DNA of 31,781 nucleotides. Source: an uncultured Brachyspira sp. Its GTDB lineage: Bacteria; Spirochaetota; Brachyspiria; Brachyspirales; Brachyspiraceae. The DNA lies in assembly GCF_934747485.1 (NCBI RefSeq), contig NZ_CAKVGN010000032.1:1-31781 (forward strand), given 5' to 3'. The number at the start of each line of letters is the position of its first letter. Position 1 is the first letter of the stretch. Below are positions 23,211 through 31,781 of the stretch, one piece after another. Both the position numbers and the translations under genes were made by a program. The notes below the pieces were generated by a model, which did not search any database, was not told the DNA's origin, and saw only the letters and a list, made by a program, of their open reading frames with translations.

Positions 23211-23246
23211 ATTTTTTAAAAATAAAGTTATTTTATGGAGAGTGTT

Positions 23247-23987
23247 ATGAAAAAAATTGTTATTTTATCTTTTTTATTTTTATTTGCTAAATTATCATTT
23301 GCAGAAAGCGGCTGGCAATTAGGGGCTACAGTACCTATTGGGGCTAGTTTTAGTTTTTATAATGTTTATTTTTCTAAAGATGCTCCTCAAAGCTATAAAG
23401 ATAATTATAGAAAAAATAGCGGTACGGTTGGCTTTGATGCCGGCATAACTTTTCAGGCTGGATATTTAGTAACTGATGAAGAGAAAGGAATAAGTTTACT
23501 TGTAGATATAGGTTATTCTCATGATTCTTTTGGGCTAAAAAGCTCATACAAAGATGAAACTACTCAGCAAGATGTAAATGTGAGAGAATATTATACTTTT
23601 GAAAACATGCAAATTGGTATACTTCCTAAATTCCATTATAATAATTTTGCTTTTGGGCTTGGTATTGGTGTAAAGGTACCTCTATATCTCACACATTCTG
23701 CTGAGTTTTTTAATGATAATACAAGCACTAAAACTTTTAGTTATTATGATGTAGGAAAAATTGATGATGTAATGAAAAATATTGTAATGACATATATTAA
23801 ACTTACTTTTGATTATTCTTTTAATATTCAAGATAATGTTGCTTTATTAGTTGGAGCGTATATAGGCACTGATTTCGGTATAGATTTAAGAGGGGCAGAA
23901 AAAGTTCTTGTTGAAAGCAGAAACTTGGCTTCTTTAGATATAGGTGCACAAGTGGGAATGAAATTTGGTACTACTATAGGCAATTAA
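23247..23987 (+). CDS. Outer-membrane beta-barrel-like protein
   Basis: 246 residues. A clear signal peptide ends AKLSFAES, with cleavage probably after Ala. The mature chain has alternating hydrophobic strands rich in Gly and aromatics, for example QLGATVPIGASFSFYNV, FGLGIGVKVPLYL, YIKLTFDYSF and LLVGAYIGTDFGI, and ends LDIGAQVGMKFG. This is typical of an 8-stranded outer-membrane barrel. No Cys is present, so it is not a lipoprotein. GGAG (23237-23240) selects ATG 23247 over ATG 23235. It follows rsfS by 36 bases. A specific name or ligand cannot be given. Confidence 0.78.
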   Translation: MKKIVILSFLFLFAKLSFAESGWQLGATVPIGASFSFYNVYFSKDAPQSYKDNYRKNSGTVGFDAGITFQAGYLVTDEEKGISLLVDIGYSHDSFGLKSSYKDETTQQDVNVREYYTFENMQIGILPKFHYNNFAFGLGIGVKVPLYLTHSAEFFNDNTSTKTFSYYDVGKIDDVMKNIVMTYIKLTFDYSFNIQDNVALLVGAYIGTDFGIDLRGAEKVLVESRNLASLDIGAQVGMKFGTTIGN

Positions 23988-23995
23988 GAACTAAC

Positions 23996-24907
23996 ATGAT
24001 ATTTATAATAATAATATTACTTTTAACTATTATTATAATATCAAATTATTATGTACAGTTAGTTTTAATTAAAGGCAAAAAAAGAGTACTTGAAATCAAA
24101 AAAAACAGCAAAGAAGAAACTGAAGAAGAGCTGCTTGCAAAAGAAAAAAGAAGAGAATGGTTTGAAAAATCTCAAGCAGACATATATACTACAACTTCTG
24201 ATAACTTAAAAGTACATGCTCATTTTATAGAAAATAAAAGCTCTAATATTTACACAATAGTGGTTCATGGCTACGAAAGTAAAGGCTCTAATATGAGGTA
24301 TTATGCTGAGAAGTTTTTTAATATGGGGCATAATGTTCTTCTTATAGATTTAAGAGCTCATGGATTAAGTGAGGGTAATTTTTATGGTATGGGTTATTTA
24401 GAAAAAGAGGATATTCTCGCTTGGATTAAATATATATTATCAATTAATAGCAATGCTGATATTATTTTATTTGGAATTTCTATGGGGGCAGAATCTATAA
24501 TGATTGCTTTGTCTGAAAACATTCCTTCAAATGTTAAGCTTGCCATAGAAGATTCCGGATATACTAATGCAAATGAACAGCTTGGAAACAGATTAAAAAT
24601 AAGCTATCATCTGCCCTATTTTCCATTTATACCTGCAATATCATTAATAACAAAACTAAGAATAGGATATTTTTTTTATCAAGCTGATGCTTTAAAATCT
24701 GTATCAAAGACAAGAACACCTATACTATTTATTCATGGAAGTGAAGATGATTTAGTGCCTTTAGATATGATGGAGAGGTTATATAATGCTTGTTCGTCAA
24801 AAAAAGATAAATTAATTATAGAGGGGGCTTTGCATATAAGTTCTGCAAAACATAATGAAAAACTGTATTGGGAAAAAATAAAAGAGTTTATATCACAATA
24901 TTTATAA
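23996..24907 (+). CDS. Membrane-anchored alpha/beta hydrolase
   Basis: 303 residues. One N-terminal membrane helix (about 1-24) and a charged coiled linker (30-60) precede an alpha/beta hydrolase domain. The triad is visible: nucleophile Ser162 in GISMGAES, Asp251 or Asp252 in HGSEDDLVP and His280 in GALHISS. The oxyanion segment is VVHGYES. It resembles the YqkD/serine aminopeptidase-like S33 group of probable esterases; the substrate is unknown. It starts 8 bases after the outer-membrane protein gene, with a weak ribosome site. It converges with a lipoprotein gene, overlapping it by 6 bases. Confidence 0.8.
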   Translation: MIFIIIILLLTIIIISNYYVQLVLIKGKKRVLEIKKNSKEETEEELLAKEKRREWFEKSQADIYTTTSDNLKVHAHFIENKSSNIYTIVVHGYESKGSNMRYYAEKFFNMGHNVLLIDLRAHGLSEGNFYGMGYLEKEDILAWIKYILSINSNADIILFGISMGAESIMIALSENIPSNVKLAIEDSGYTNANEQLGNRLKISYHLPYFPFIPAISLITKLRIGYFFYQADALKSVSKTRTPILFIHGSEDDLVPLDMMERLYNACSSKKDKLIIEGALHISSAKHNEKLYWEKIKEFISQYL

Positions 24908-25369
24908 ATTATTATTTGTTGCTGTATTAGTTTCTACAATGCGGTTTGTATAGAGAGAATATAGCCTATATGAAGCTTTATCTATAGTATATGCTTTATT
25001 ATTCATTTCAAAAGCGTATAACTCCCAATTATAATGGTCAAGTATTTTGAATTGAAAAATATATTTATTTGTATCTATTGTACCTATGATATCTACATAA
25101 CGCATATAATCATCTTCTGCTATAAAATCTTCCCATTCAACAGTATTAAAAGATGATATCAAATCCTCTATTTTTATATCAGGGTACATTGTAAAAGAAC
25201 TTTTTTTTATTAAACCTATAGCATCAAATTTTCTGCTTCTAACATCTATATCATTGGTATATACATTATTTGTCATATTAGCAGTATATTGTTTACTTTC
25301 ATAAACTATATTTTTTTCACAAGATATGATAAAAACAAACAATAATGAAATAATTAATAATTTATTCAT
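24902..25369 (-). CDS. Small lipoprotein of unknown function
   Basis: 155 residues. The signal peptide ends in lipobox FVFIISC with Cys17, followed by a polar, Tyr- and Asp-rich mature part (for example FDAIGLIKKSSFTMYPDIKI and FQFKILDHYNWELYAFEM). I do not recognise a domain. It is transcribed alone, away from gapA, and converges with the hydrolase gene. Confidence 0.65.
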   Translation of the reverse strand: MNKLLIISLLFVFIISCEKNIVYESKQYTANMTNNVYTNDIDVRSRKFDAIGLIKKSSFTMYPDIKIEDLISSFNTVEWEDFIAEDDYMRYVDIIGTIDTNKYIFQFKILDHYNWELYAFEMNNKAYTIDKASYRLYSLYTNRIVETNTATNNNL

Positions 25370-25513
25370 TACTTAAAAACCCTACCATTTTTAATATATA
25401 ATTAAAACAATAAATTTCAATTATATTTTTTTACTAAATAATATAATTTAACTATGTCGGAAAATAAAACAAATAAAATTATGTTAGATAAAATTAAAAA
25501 TATTAAATTATCC

Positions 25514-25542
25514 TTGACTTAAATTTTTATTTATGATAGCAT
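25514..25542 (+). promoter_or_regulatory. Probable gapA promoter
   Basis: TTGACT (25514-25519), a 17-bp spacer and TAGCAT (25537-25542). A 45-base leader follows, ending in AAGGAG (25581-25586). Confidence 0.5.
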
Positions 25543-25593
25543 AGATTTTATATGTTCGTATATAGAATATTATTTTAATTAAGGAGTAATTTT

Positions 25594-26637
25594 ATGGCTG
25601 TAAAAGTAGCAATAAATGGTTTTGGACGTATCGGTCGTCTAGTTTTTCAGGCATTAGTAGAACGCGGTTTATTAGGTAAAGAGATAGATGTAGTAGGTGT
25701 TGTTGATGTTAGTACTGATGCTAAATATTTTGCTTATCAATTAAAATATGACTCTGTTCATGGCAGAATGAAAGCTGACATTACAACAGAAGGTGAAGAT
25801 GTATTAGTAGTTAACGGCAACAAAATTAAATGTATCGGTGCTACTAAAGAATTAAAAGACCTTCCTTGGAAAGATTTAGGTGTTGAATATGTAATCGAAT
25901 CTACTGGTCTTTTCACTGACAAAGAAAAAGCTGAAGGTCATATAGCTGCAGGTGCTAAAAAAGTTATTATATCTGCTCCTGGTAAAGGTGATTTAAGAAC
26001 TTTCGTTTATGGTGTTAACCATGAAGAATATGACCCTTCTAAACATCATGTAGTATCAAATGCTTCTTGTACTACTAACTGTTTAGCTCCATTAGTACAT
26101 GTTCTTCTTAAAGAAGGTATCGGTATAGAAACTGGTCTTATGACTACTATTCACTCTTATACTGCTACTCAAAAAACAGTAGACGGTCCTTCTAAAAAAG
26201 ACTGGAGAGGCGGACGTGCTGCTGCTGTGAACACTATACCATCTACTACTGGTGCTGCTAAAGCTGTTGGTGAAGTTTTACCAGTTACTAAAGGTAAATT
26301 AACAGGTATGAGTTTCAGAGTTGCTACTCCAGATGTATCTGTTGTAGACTTAACTTTCAGAAGTGAAAAAGATACTTCTATTGAAGAAATCGATGCTTTA
26401 ATGAAAAAAGCTTCTGAATCTTATATGAAAGGTGTTTTAGGTTATTGTAATGAAGAATTAGTATCTAGCGACTTCATACATGATAACAGAAGCTCTATTT
26501 ACGATTCTTTAGCTACAGTTCAAAACAATTTAAAAGGCGAGAAAAGATTCTTTAAAATCGTTTCTTGGTATGATAATGAATGGGGTTATTCTAACAGAGT
26601 AATTGATTTATTATTATATATGTACAACAAAAAATAA
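25594..26637 (+). CDS. gapA: Glyceraldehyde-3-phosphate dehydrogenase
   Basis: 347 residues. It oxidises glyceraldehyde-3-phosphate to 1,3-bisphosphoglycerate in glycolysis. The NAD site NGFGRIGR (8-15) has an acidic residue after the second strand (VVDVS), consistent with NAD rather than NADP. The catalytic Cys159 lies in NASCTTNC, the base is His187 in TIHSYT, and NEWGYSNRV is at the end. A consensus AAGGAG lies 7 bases upstream. Codon use is more regular and slightly more GC-rich than neighbours, fitting high expression. It is followed by its own terminator and then pgk. Confidence 0.96.
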   Translation: MAVKVAINGFGRIGRLVFQALVERGLLGKEIDVVGVVDVSTDAKYFAYQLKYDSVHGRMKADITTEGEDVLVVNGNKIKCIGATKELKDLPWKDLGVEYVIESTGLFTDKEKAEGHIAAGAKKVIISAPGKGDLRTFVYGVNHEEYDPSKHHVVSNASCTTNCLAPLVHVLLKEGIGIETGLMTTIHSYTATQKTVDGPSKKDWRGGRAAAVNTIPSTTGAAKAVGEVLPVTKGKLTGMSFRVATPDVSVVDLTFRSEKDTSIEEIDALMKKASESYMKGVLGYCNEELVSSDFIHDNRSSIYDSLATVQNNLKGEKRFFKIVSWYDNEWGYSNRVIDLLLYMYNKK

Positions 26638-26673
26638 TAATAAGTTATAATAATTAATTTATTAGGCTATAAT

Positions 26674-26709
26674 AAGGGTGCATAATATTAAATTATAGCA
26701 CCCTTTTAA
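26674..26709 (+). terminator. Terminator between gapA and pgk
   Basis: AAGGGTGC (26674-26681) plus ATAAT pairs with ATTAT plus GCACCCTT (26698-26705), with one bulged A, followed by a T-rich tail. Confidence 0.8.
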
Positions 26710-26751
26710 TTTTTAATGAGCTGAAAAATAAAAATATACAAGGAGTTAATA

Positions 26752-27951
26752 ATGAAAAAATCAGTAAAAGATATAGACATTAAGGGCAAAAAAGTCATAA
26801 TGAGAGTGGACTTCAATGTACCTCTTGATAAAGAAACAAGCTCTAAAATCACAGACACTACAAGAGTAGATGCTGCTATACCTACTATTGAGTATATTCT
26901 CTCTCAGGGTGCTTCTCTTATACTTATGAGCCATTTAGGAAGACCTAAGGGAGAACCTAATCCTAAATATTCTCTAAAACCTGTTTATGATTATTTAAAA
27001 ACTAAACTTCCTAACAATAAAGTTATTTTTGCTAATGATTGTGTAGGTGAAGAAGTAAAAAAACTTGCTTCTGAATTAAAGTCAGGAGATGTATTACTTC
27101 TTGAAAACTTAAGATATCATGCTGAAGAAGAGAAAAATGATGCAGCATTCTCAAAACAATTAGCTGAGTTGGCTGATGTTTATGTTAATGATGCATTTGG
27201 TACTGCACACAGAGCACATGCTTCTACTGCTGGTATAGTATCTGCTAAAGCTGGAATGCCTGCTGTTGCTGGTTTCTTAATGGAGAAAGAGATACAGTAT
27301 TTGGGTGATGCTGTTGCTAACCCTGCTCGTCCTTTTGTTGCTATAATTGGAGGAGCTAAAGTTTCTTCTAAAATCTCTGTACTTAAAAACTTACTTAACA
27401 AAGTAGACACTTTAATTGTTGTAGGCGGTATGGCTTATACTTTCTTTAAGGCTAAAGGATTAGAAATAGGTGCTTCTTTATGTGAAGATGATTATATTTC
27501 TACTGCTAAAGAGATTATGGATAAAGCTAAAGAATTAAACAAAACTTTATATTTACCTGTTGATAACGTTATTGCTGATAAATTCGATAATGATGCTGCT
27601 ATAAAAGTTGTAGATTCTACTGCTATACCTGCTGGTTGGATGGGTATGGACGTTGGACCTAAAACTTTAACAGAAATTGAAGGCATACTTAAAAATGCTA
27701 AAACTGTTGTTTGGAATGGACCATTAGGTGTATTTGAAATGGCTAATTTTGCTAAGGGTACTTTTGAGGTAGCTAAGTTTATTGCTAATTCTGGAGCTGT
27801 AAGCATTATCGGAGGAGGCGACAGTGTATCTGCTGTTAATAAATCTGGTGTTGCTGACAAGATGACTCACGTATCTACAGGAGGCGGTGCTTCTTTAGAG
27901 TTCCTTGAAGGTATTGAATTACCGGGAATTGCTGTATTACAAGATAAATAA
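26752..27951 (+). CDS. pgk: Phosphoglycerate kinase
   Basis: 399 residues, the usual monomeric length. It makes ATP from 1,3-bisphosphoglycerate, the step after GapA. The N-domain substrate loop RVDFNVPL, SHLGRPKG and AHRAHAS are present. So are the ATP-side GGAKVSSK, WNGPLGVFE, GGGDS and the C-terminal STGGGASLEFLEG. AAGGAG lies 6 to 8 bases upstream of the ATG. It is separated from gapA by a terminator, so it is expressed either by read-through or from a promoter I cannot see clearly between 26710 and 26740. Confidence 0.96.
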   Translation: MKKSVKDIDIKGKKVIMRVDFNVPLDKETSSKITDTTRVDAAIPTIEYILSQGASLILMSHLGRPKGEPNPKYSLKPVYDYLKTKLPNNKVIFANDCVGEEVKKLASELKSGDVLLLENLRYHAEEEKNDAAFSKQLAELADVYVNDAFGTAHRAHASTAGIVSAKAGMPAVAGFLMEKEIQYLGDAVANPARPFVAIIGGAKVSSKISVLKNLLNKVDTLIVVGGMAYTFFKAKGLEIGASLCEDDYISTAKEIMDKAKELNKTLYLPVDNVIADKFDNDAAIKVVDSTAIPAGWMGMDVGPKTLTEIEGILKNAKTVVWNGPLGVFEMANFAKGTFEVAKFIANSGAVSIIGGGDSVSAVNKSGVADKMTHVSTGGGASLEFLEGIELPGIAVLQDK

Positions 27952-27982
27952 TATTATTTAATTTTCTATAATTGAAATAGTA

Positions 27983-28016
27983 AACCCGTAGGAACTATGG
28001 TTCCTGCGGGTTTTTT
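27983..28016 (+). terminator. Terminator of pgk
   Basis: AACCCGTAGGAAC (27983-27995) pairs with GTTCCTGCGGGTT (28000-28012; one G-U pair) around TATG, followed by six T. Confidence 0.92.
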
Positions 28017-28157
28017 ATTGTGATAATAGTTCTAATAATTATTTTATAAATATGTTATAAACTTAGCATATATTTTTTATTTAAACTTTACGCAGCCTTA
28101 TTATTTTAAATATACTTCTTTTGCTCGAAAAAGAAACAGATATCTGCTAATAATTAA

Positions 28158-29990
28158 TTACATCTTTTTAAACTTAAAATAAGAAATATTTTCAGCTATA
28201 TGTTCTGTTTTATTTAATATTTCTTTGCTTGAAACAGCACTGTCATTTGCAAGAGAGCTATTTCTTTGCGTAATATCATTAATAGAAGAAACGCTTATAT
28301 TAATTTGTTCAATATTATCTTTCTCTTCCTCTGCAGCATTTGATATATTAACTAATGAATTTGATACTTCTGTAACAAAATTATTAATTTCTTCTAATAT
28401 AGAAGATGACTCTGATACGGTTTCATAACCTGAATCTATTTTTTGAATCGTACTTTCTACTATAGCTGTAATATCATCAGCAGATTTAGCAGAAGTTTGT
28501 GCTAAATTCCTAACTTCACTTGCTACAACTGCAAAACCTTTACCTTGCTCGCCTGCTCTCGCTGCCTCAACAGCGGCATTAAGAGCTAATATGTTAGTTT
28601 GAAAAGCTATAGACTGTATCATTTTAATAATTTCTGATATACTTTTACTTGCCTCAGATATTTCAGTCATATTTGACAATGTTTTTGATACTATATCAAC
28701 TCCTCTGCTCGTATATTCTAATGCCTTCTCACTTGTTTCTTTTGCCTTATTAGTATTAACATAAGTTTCTGTAATTGAAGAAGATAATGATTCTATAGCA
28801 CTAGCCAATTCATTAATTGAAGATGACTGAGAAAGCGTTTTTACAGACAAATCGCTATTACCTGAAGATATTTTATCCATTTCACTATTAATAGAATCTA
28901 TATCCAATTTTAAATTATAAATCACCGAACTAATATTCTTTTGCATTTCATATATAGAAGATGATAATACATCAGCTATATTATGCTTAGCTTTAATAGT
29001 ATTATTATCAATATCAAAATTACCTAATGCCATTTTATTTATATGCTTAACTGCTTCATTTAAAGTATTAGTAATAGGTATAGTAATAACTGTAACTAAA
29101 ACAATCTCTAATATTATAGAAAGCATAATAATCATCAATAAATAAAATGTTAATTTACCTACACTTGATTTTAAATCATTATTATTACCTTTAGCTATTA
29201 TATACCAAGGAAGCCCCTTTATTTCTTTTATACCATACCATTCATTTCTCAAAACTGATACTGCACTGCCATTTTTTATGCTGCTTTTCACATTGGCAAA
29301 TTCAGGTATATTAAAAGCTAAATATTTAGAATTAAGCAAATAATCTTTATTATCATGATTAAAATATCTTCCATCTTCCAAAACTACAAAAAACTCATAT
29401 CCTTTATCATTTTTTATTTTATTAATTATTTCTTGTATTTTTGCAAAATAAACATCTAATGCCACAACCCCTTTTAAATTACCCGCAGAATCTGACACCT
29501 TCTTTGATAATGTTATTATTACAGAATCAACAGATATATCAGTATATGGTTCCGTTACAAAAATATTATTAGTATTAACAGCTCCTATATACCACTCTCT
29601 GCTTGTTTGGTCATAATCGCCCGGTATATCTCCAAGAGCTGTTATAAATTGTCCGCCCTGAGAATAAGGTACTGTATTTCCAAAATATATATCAAATATT
29701 TCTTTATCTGATGCTTTTACATTAGAAACAGATAAATTAATATAATATTCAGGCAAATCTGATTTTATAAAATTTTCTGCTGCATCCACTTTTACGCTAT
29801 ATTCAGATATCCATTCTAAAATATTTGCTGAAACATCTTCCATCATATATGAAACATCATATATAAAATTTTGTTTATAACTATTATAATAAACTAAATA
29901 TATAGGAATACAAATTAACACAAAAAATATAAAATAAGGTATAACAAATTTTAACACCACTGATTTTCTGCTAACTCTTGATTTATCCAT
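28158..29990 (-). CDS. Methyl-accepting chemotaxis protein with a Cache-type sensor
   Basis: 610 residues. A membrane helix (about 11-34), a periplasmic sensing region of about 250 residues with dCache features (REWYIGA, FVTEPYTDISVDSVIITLSK split as FVTEPYTDIS, GVVALDVYF), a second helix (about 288-316), a short HAMP-like linker and a signalling coiled coil follow in order. The coil contains the conserved hairpin QTNILALNAAVEAARAGEQG and GFAVVASEVRNLAQTSA. It senses an unknown small molecule and controls CheA. ATG 29990 is chosen because AGGAG lies 7 bases upstream; the frame extends 18 codons further without a ribosome site. No other chemotaxis genes are adjacent. Confidence 0.93.
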   Translation of the reverse strand: MDKSRVSRKSVVLKFVIPYFIFFVLICIPIYLVYYNSYKQNFIYDVSYMMEDVSANILEWISEYSVKVDAAENFIKSDLPEYYINLSVSNVKASDKEIFDIYFGNTVPYSQGGQFITALGDIPGDYDQTSREWYIGAVNTNNIFVTEPYTDISVDSVIITLSKKVSDSAGNLKGVVALDVYFAKIQEIINKIKNDKGYEFFVVLEDGRYFNHDNKDYLLNSKYLAFNIPEFANVKSSIKNGSAVSVLRNEWYGIKEIKGLPWYIIAKGNNNDLKSSVGKLTFYLLMIIMLSIILEIVLVTVITIPITNTLNEAVKHINKMALGNFDIDNNTIKAKHNIADVLSSSIYEMQKNISSVIYNLKLDIDSINSEMDKISSGNSDLSVKTLSQSSSINELASAIESLSSSITETYVNTNKAKETSEKALEYTSRGVDIVSKTLSNMTEISEASKSISEIIKMIQSIAFQTNILALNAAVEAARAGEQGKGFAVVASEVRNLAQTSAKSADDITAIVESTIQKIDSGYETVSESSSILEEINNFVTEVSNSLVNISNAAEEEKDNIEQINISVSSINDITQRNSSLANDSAVSSKEILNKTEHIAENISYFKFKKM

Positions 29991-30101
29991 ATAAAAACTC
30001 CTAATTAGTTTATAAATAATATAAAAATATAATATTATTGTCAATAATTTTTTTATATTAAATTTAATATTAATAAAATTTATATATCTTAATAATTCCA
30101 G

Positions 30102-31562
30102 TTATTTTTCAATTAACCATTCATCGCCATATTGTTTTACTTGCAAAATTACAAACTTTCCCATATCCTCATTACTAATGCATAAAACATTATCATCATC
30201 AGAATAAATTGTTATATCCCTAAGCTTCATTTGATTATTTATGATATCAAGATAAGAATCAATCTCCTGAGTTGCCAAAAACCAGTCAGCATCCATACCT
30301 TCTAAAGCTCCGTCATTTTGTTTATTTTCTTCCAAATTCTTTTTTATCTCTTCAAAACTATTCTCTAAACTTTTTATATAATTATCAGAAAAATATCCTG
30401 ATTCTTTAAACTTAGATATATAATCATAAGCATTGCCCATATTAACTTCATAATATCCTCCATTTTCAAAATTAAACTCCGCTATCTTTTGGAAAGCTTC
30501 ATTTATTTCATCATAATTTTGAGCATACCATTTACATGCATTATAATATGCTTTCTCTTTAGTGCTTTTATCATTAAAGTCAATTTGTTCAGGCACTTTT
30601 TTATATATACCAGTAAATCCATAGCTTCCATTAGGCTCTGTTACCATAATAGTATCAGCATTTATAGGCTGAATTGATATAATATATCCTCCATCGCCAC
30701 CCGCAACTTCTTCATAATCTAAAGTATAAGAACCTATACTGCAATAAGGCTCAACATACTGATTTTCTTCTAATATCATTTTACTAACATCTGTGCTTTG
30801 AATATTGGTTACTATCTCACCATTTTCATTTGTAATTATGCTAATAGCATATAAATAAAAACTCTCATCATCATTTTTCTTAAGCTCAATAGAAGCATTA
30901 TTGTTTGAATATATAGCGTCAAAATTATAATTATTAATATCCCCTACTTCTTCTGGCTTATAATCTGATTCTTCTATTAATATACCTTCCTGTCTTTCAT
31001 TATATTCATTAAAAGTTACATCTGCTTTATTCTCATAAGGAAAATTATCAAAGTTAGGATTTTCTTTTACTTCTCTGTAATAGTAATTAGAATAATAATT
31101 TTCTCTTTCCCATTTAGTTATTATAGTTTCAACAGGGTCCCATTCATATCCCACATAATTATCCTCATAAAGAATTCCATTTTTTACAGAAAAACCTTTG
31201 TAGTTTGTAGCAATATTGCTTGGTCCTTTTTCGTATCTATCTTGTATATTATAAAGTTCATAATAATAGGCATTAGTACCATCTAAAGAAGATTCAAATA
31301 TATAATTTTTATTTTCTCTATAATTTCCAGCATCAAATACATACTCTATATCACCATTATCTTTAAAAGTGTATTTAGCTCTGCCGCTTATAATTATTTT
31401 ATTTTTTACCTTTGCTAAAAATGCAGCATCTGACTGTGATAATATTTTTGTTGCTGGTATAGTTTCATTTGTTTGATTAGTTTGAATATTTTCTGTTTGT
31501 GTATTACCGCAGGAAATGATTATAAAAATCAATATTGCAATAATAAAAATAAACTTTTTCAT
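30102..31562 (-). CDS. Large lipoprotein of unknown function
   Basis: 486 residues. The signal peptide ends in lipobox FIIISC with Cys18, then a Thr/Asn/Gln-rich linker. Residues about 45-330 are beta-rich with many Tyr and Asn (YTFKDNGDIEYVFDAGNY, SYGFTGIYKKVPEQ). The C-terminal part (about 335-486) is a separate helical/beta module resembling small secreted domains: KAYYNACKWYAQNYDEI, then GMDADWFLATQEIDSY, and a final strand pair FVILQVKQYGDEWLIEK. I do not recognise a family with confidence. It lies upstream of the chemotaxis receptor in the same direction, about 110 bases away. A role in the outer envelope is likely from the lipobox only. Confidence 0.7.
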   Translation of the reverse strand: MKKFIFIIAILIFIIISCGNTQTENIQTNQTNETIPATKILSQSDAAFLAKVKNKIIISGRAKYTFKDNGDIEYVFDAGNYRENKNYIFESSLDGTNAYYYELYNIQDRYEKGPSNIATNYKGFSVKNGILYEDNYVGYEWDPVETIITKWERENYYSNYYYREVKENPNFDNFPYENKADVTFNEYNERQEGILIEESDYKPEEVGDINNYNFDAIYSNNNASIELKKNDDESFYLYAISIITNENGEIVTNIQSTDVSKMILEENQYVEPYCSIGSYTLDYEEVAGGDGGYIISIQPINADTIMVTEPNGSYGFTGIYKKVPEQIDFNDKSTKEKAYYNACKWYAQNYDEINEAFQKIAEFNFENGGYYEVNMGNAYDYISKFKESGYFSDNYIKSLENSFEEIKKNLEENKQNDGALEGMDADWFLATQEIDSYLDIINNQMKLRDITIYSDDDNVLCISNEDMGKFVILQVKQYGDEWLIEK

Positions 31563-31709
31563 ATTTTAACCCTAATATATATTATAATTTTGTATAATAA
31601 GTGAAAATTACTAAAATTTCAATTATGAAAGATTTTAATAAAAAAGTATTTATATATTTTTTATAATAAACTCACACAAAATTTTATATTATATTATCAT
31701 AAATAATAA

Positions 31710-31781
31710 GGGGCTGTCCTAGATAACTAAAAAAGCTCCTTTCTTGCTAAATTATATATAATTTCCAACTGTTTTTCAACT
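31710..31781 (-). mobile_element. End of an insertion sequence, cut by the window edge
   Basis: GGGGCTGTCC (31710-31719) resembles the terminal inverted repeats of several IS families. Directly inside it a minus-strand reading frame ends (TAG 31727-31729). The IS continues beyond the window, so family and target duplication cannot be determined. Confidence 0.55.
31727..31781 (-). CDS. Probable transposase, C-terminal 17 residues only
   Basis: The minus-strand frame entering from the window edge reads VEKQLEIIYNLARKELF before TAG. It stops 8 bases from the putative terminal repeat, as transposase genes commonly do. The rest is outside the window and identification rests on position only. Confidence 0.4.
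   Translation of the reverse strand, partial: VEKQLEIIYNLARKELF

Noticed and set aside
27180..27860. Open minus-strand frames within pgk
   Set aside because: Antisense shadows of a highly biased coding sequence; no ribosome sites or domain features.

Overview
The window is very AT-rich chromosomal DNA (about a quarter G+C by eye). It encodes many short lipoproteins with a Leu/Ile/Ser-Cys lipobox, an outer-membrane barrel-like protein, ankyrin-repeat proteins, a methyl-accepting chemotaxis protein and a CBS-less IMP dehydrogenase. This combination fits a spirochaete, most likely Brachyspira. The genus is inferred from protein style and base composition, not from a database match. No phage, CRISPR or classical defence locus is visible.

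Layout. 141-2450: compact + strand operon (HDIG hydrolase, nicotinamidase-like protein lacking its catalytic Cys, Ogt, RimL-type GNAT). 2525-5288: SGNH hydrolase, TrmA/RlmD-family RNA methyltransferase, PhnP-like metallohydrolase. 5381-8693: NagE-like PTS EIICB, a decayed gene, and an orphan MsmK/UgpC/MalK sugar-ABC ATPase. 8740-11560: repeat-rich region around guaB and tRNA-Ala, holding a 0.3-kb MITE-like element, related palindromic repeats and a truncated TPR remnant. 11563-14044 (-): rlmB, galE, ankyrin lipoprotein. 14248-14957: small zinc-ribbon protein converging on a membrane-anchored ankyrin protein. 15049-21174 (-): DhaM-like PTS phosphotransfer protein, META/HslJ-like lipoprotein, rsgA, AAC(6')-like GNAT, cation/proton antiporter, msrB. 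21380-24907 (+): tRNA-Lys, tRNA-Glu, LCP-family protein, rsfS, outer-membrane protein, alpha/beta hydrolase. 25594-27951: gapA and pgk, each with its own strong terminator. 28158-31562 (-): chemotaxis receptor and a large lipoprotein. From 31710 the window enters the end of an insertion sequence.

Themes. Carbohydrate handling recurs: GlcNAc/glucose-type PTS permease, sugar ABC ATPase, GalE, DhaM-like phosphocarrier and two lower-glycolysis enzymes. Ribosome maintenance also recurs: RlmB, RlmD-like, RsgA and RsfS. The most interesting observations are recognisable enzymes that have lost key residues: the nicotinamidase nucleophile (Cys to Ala), the DhaM EIIA phosphohistidine (His to Asp) and LCP-domain arginines. 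The repeat/MITE cluster around guaB is also notable. I found no convincing new multi-gene system; most of the window is ordinary housekeeping and metabolism.
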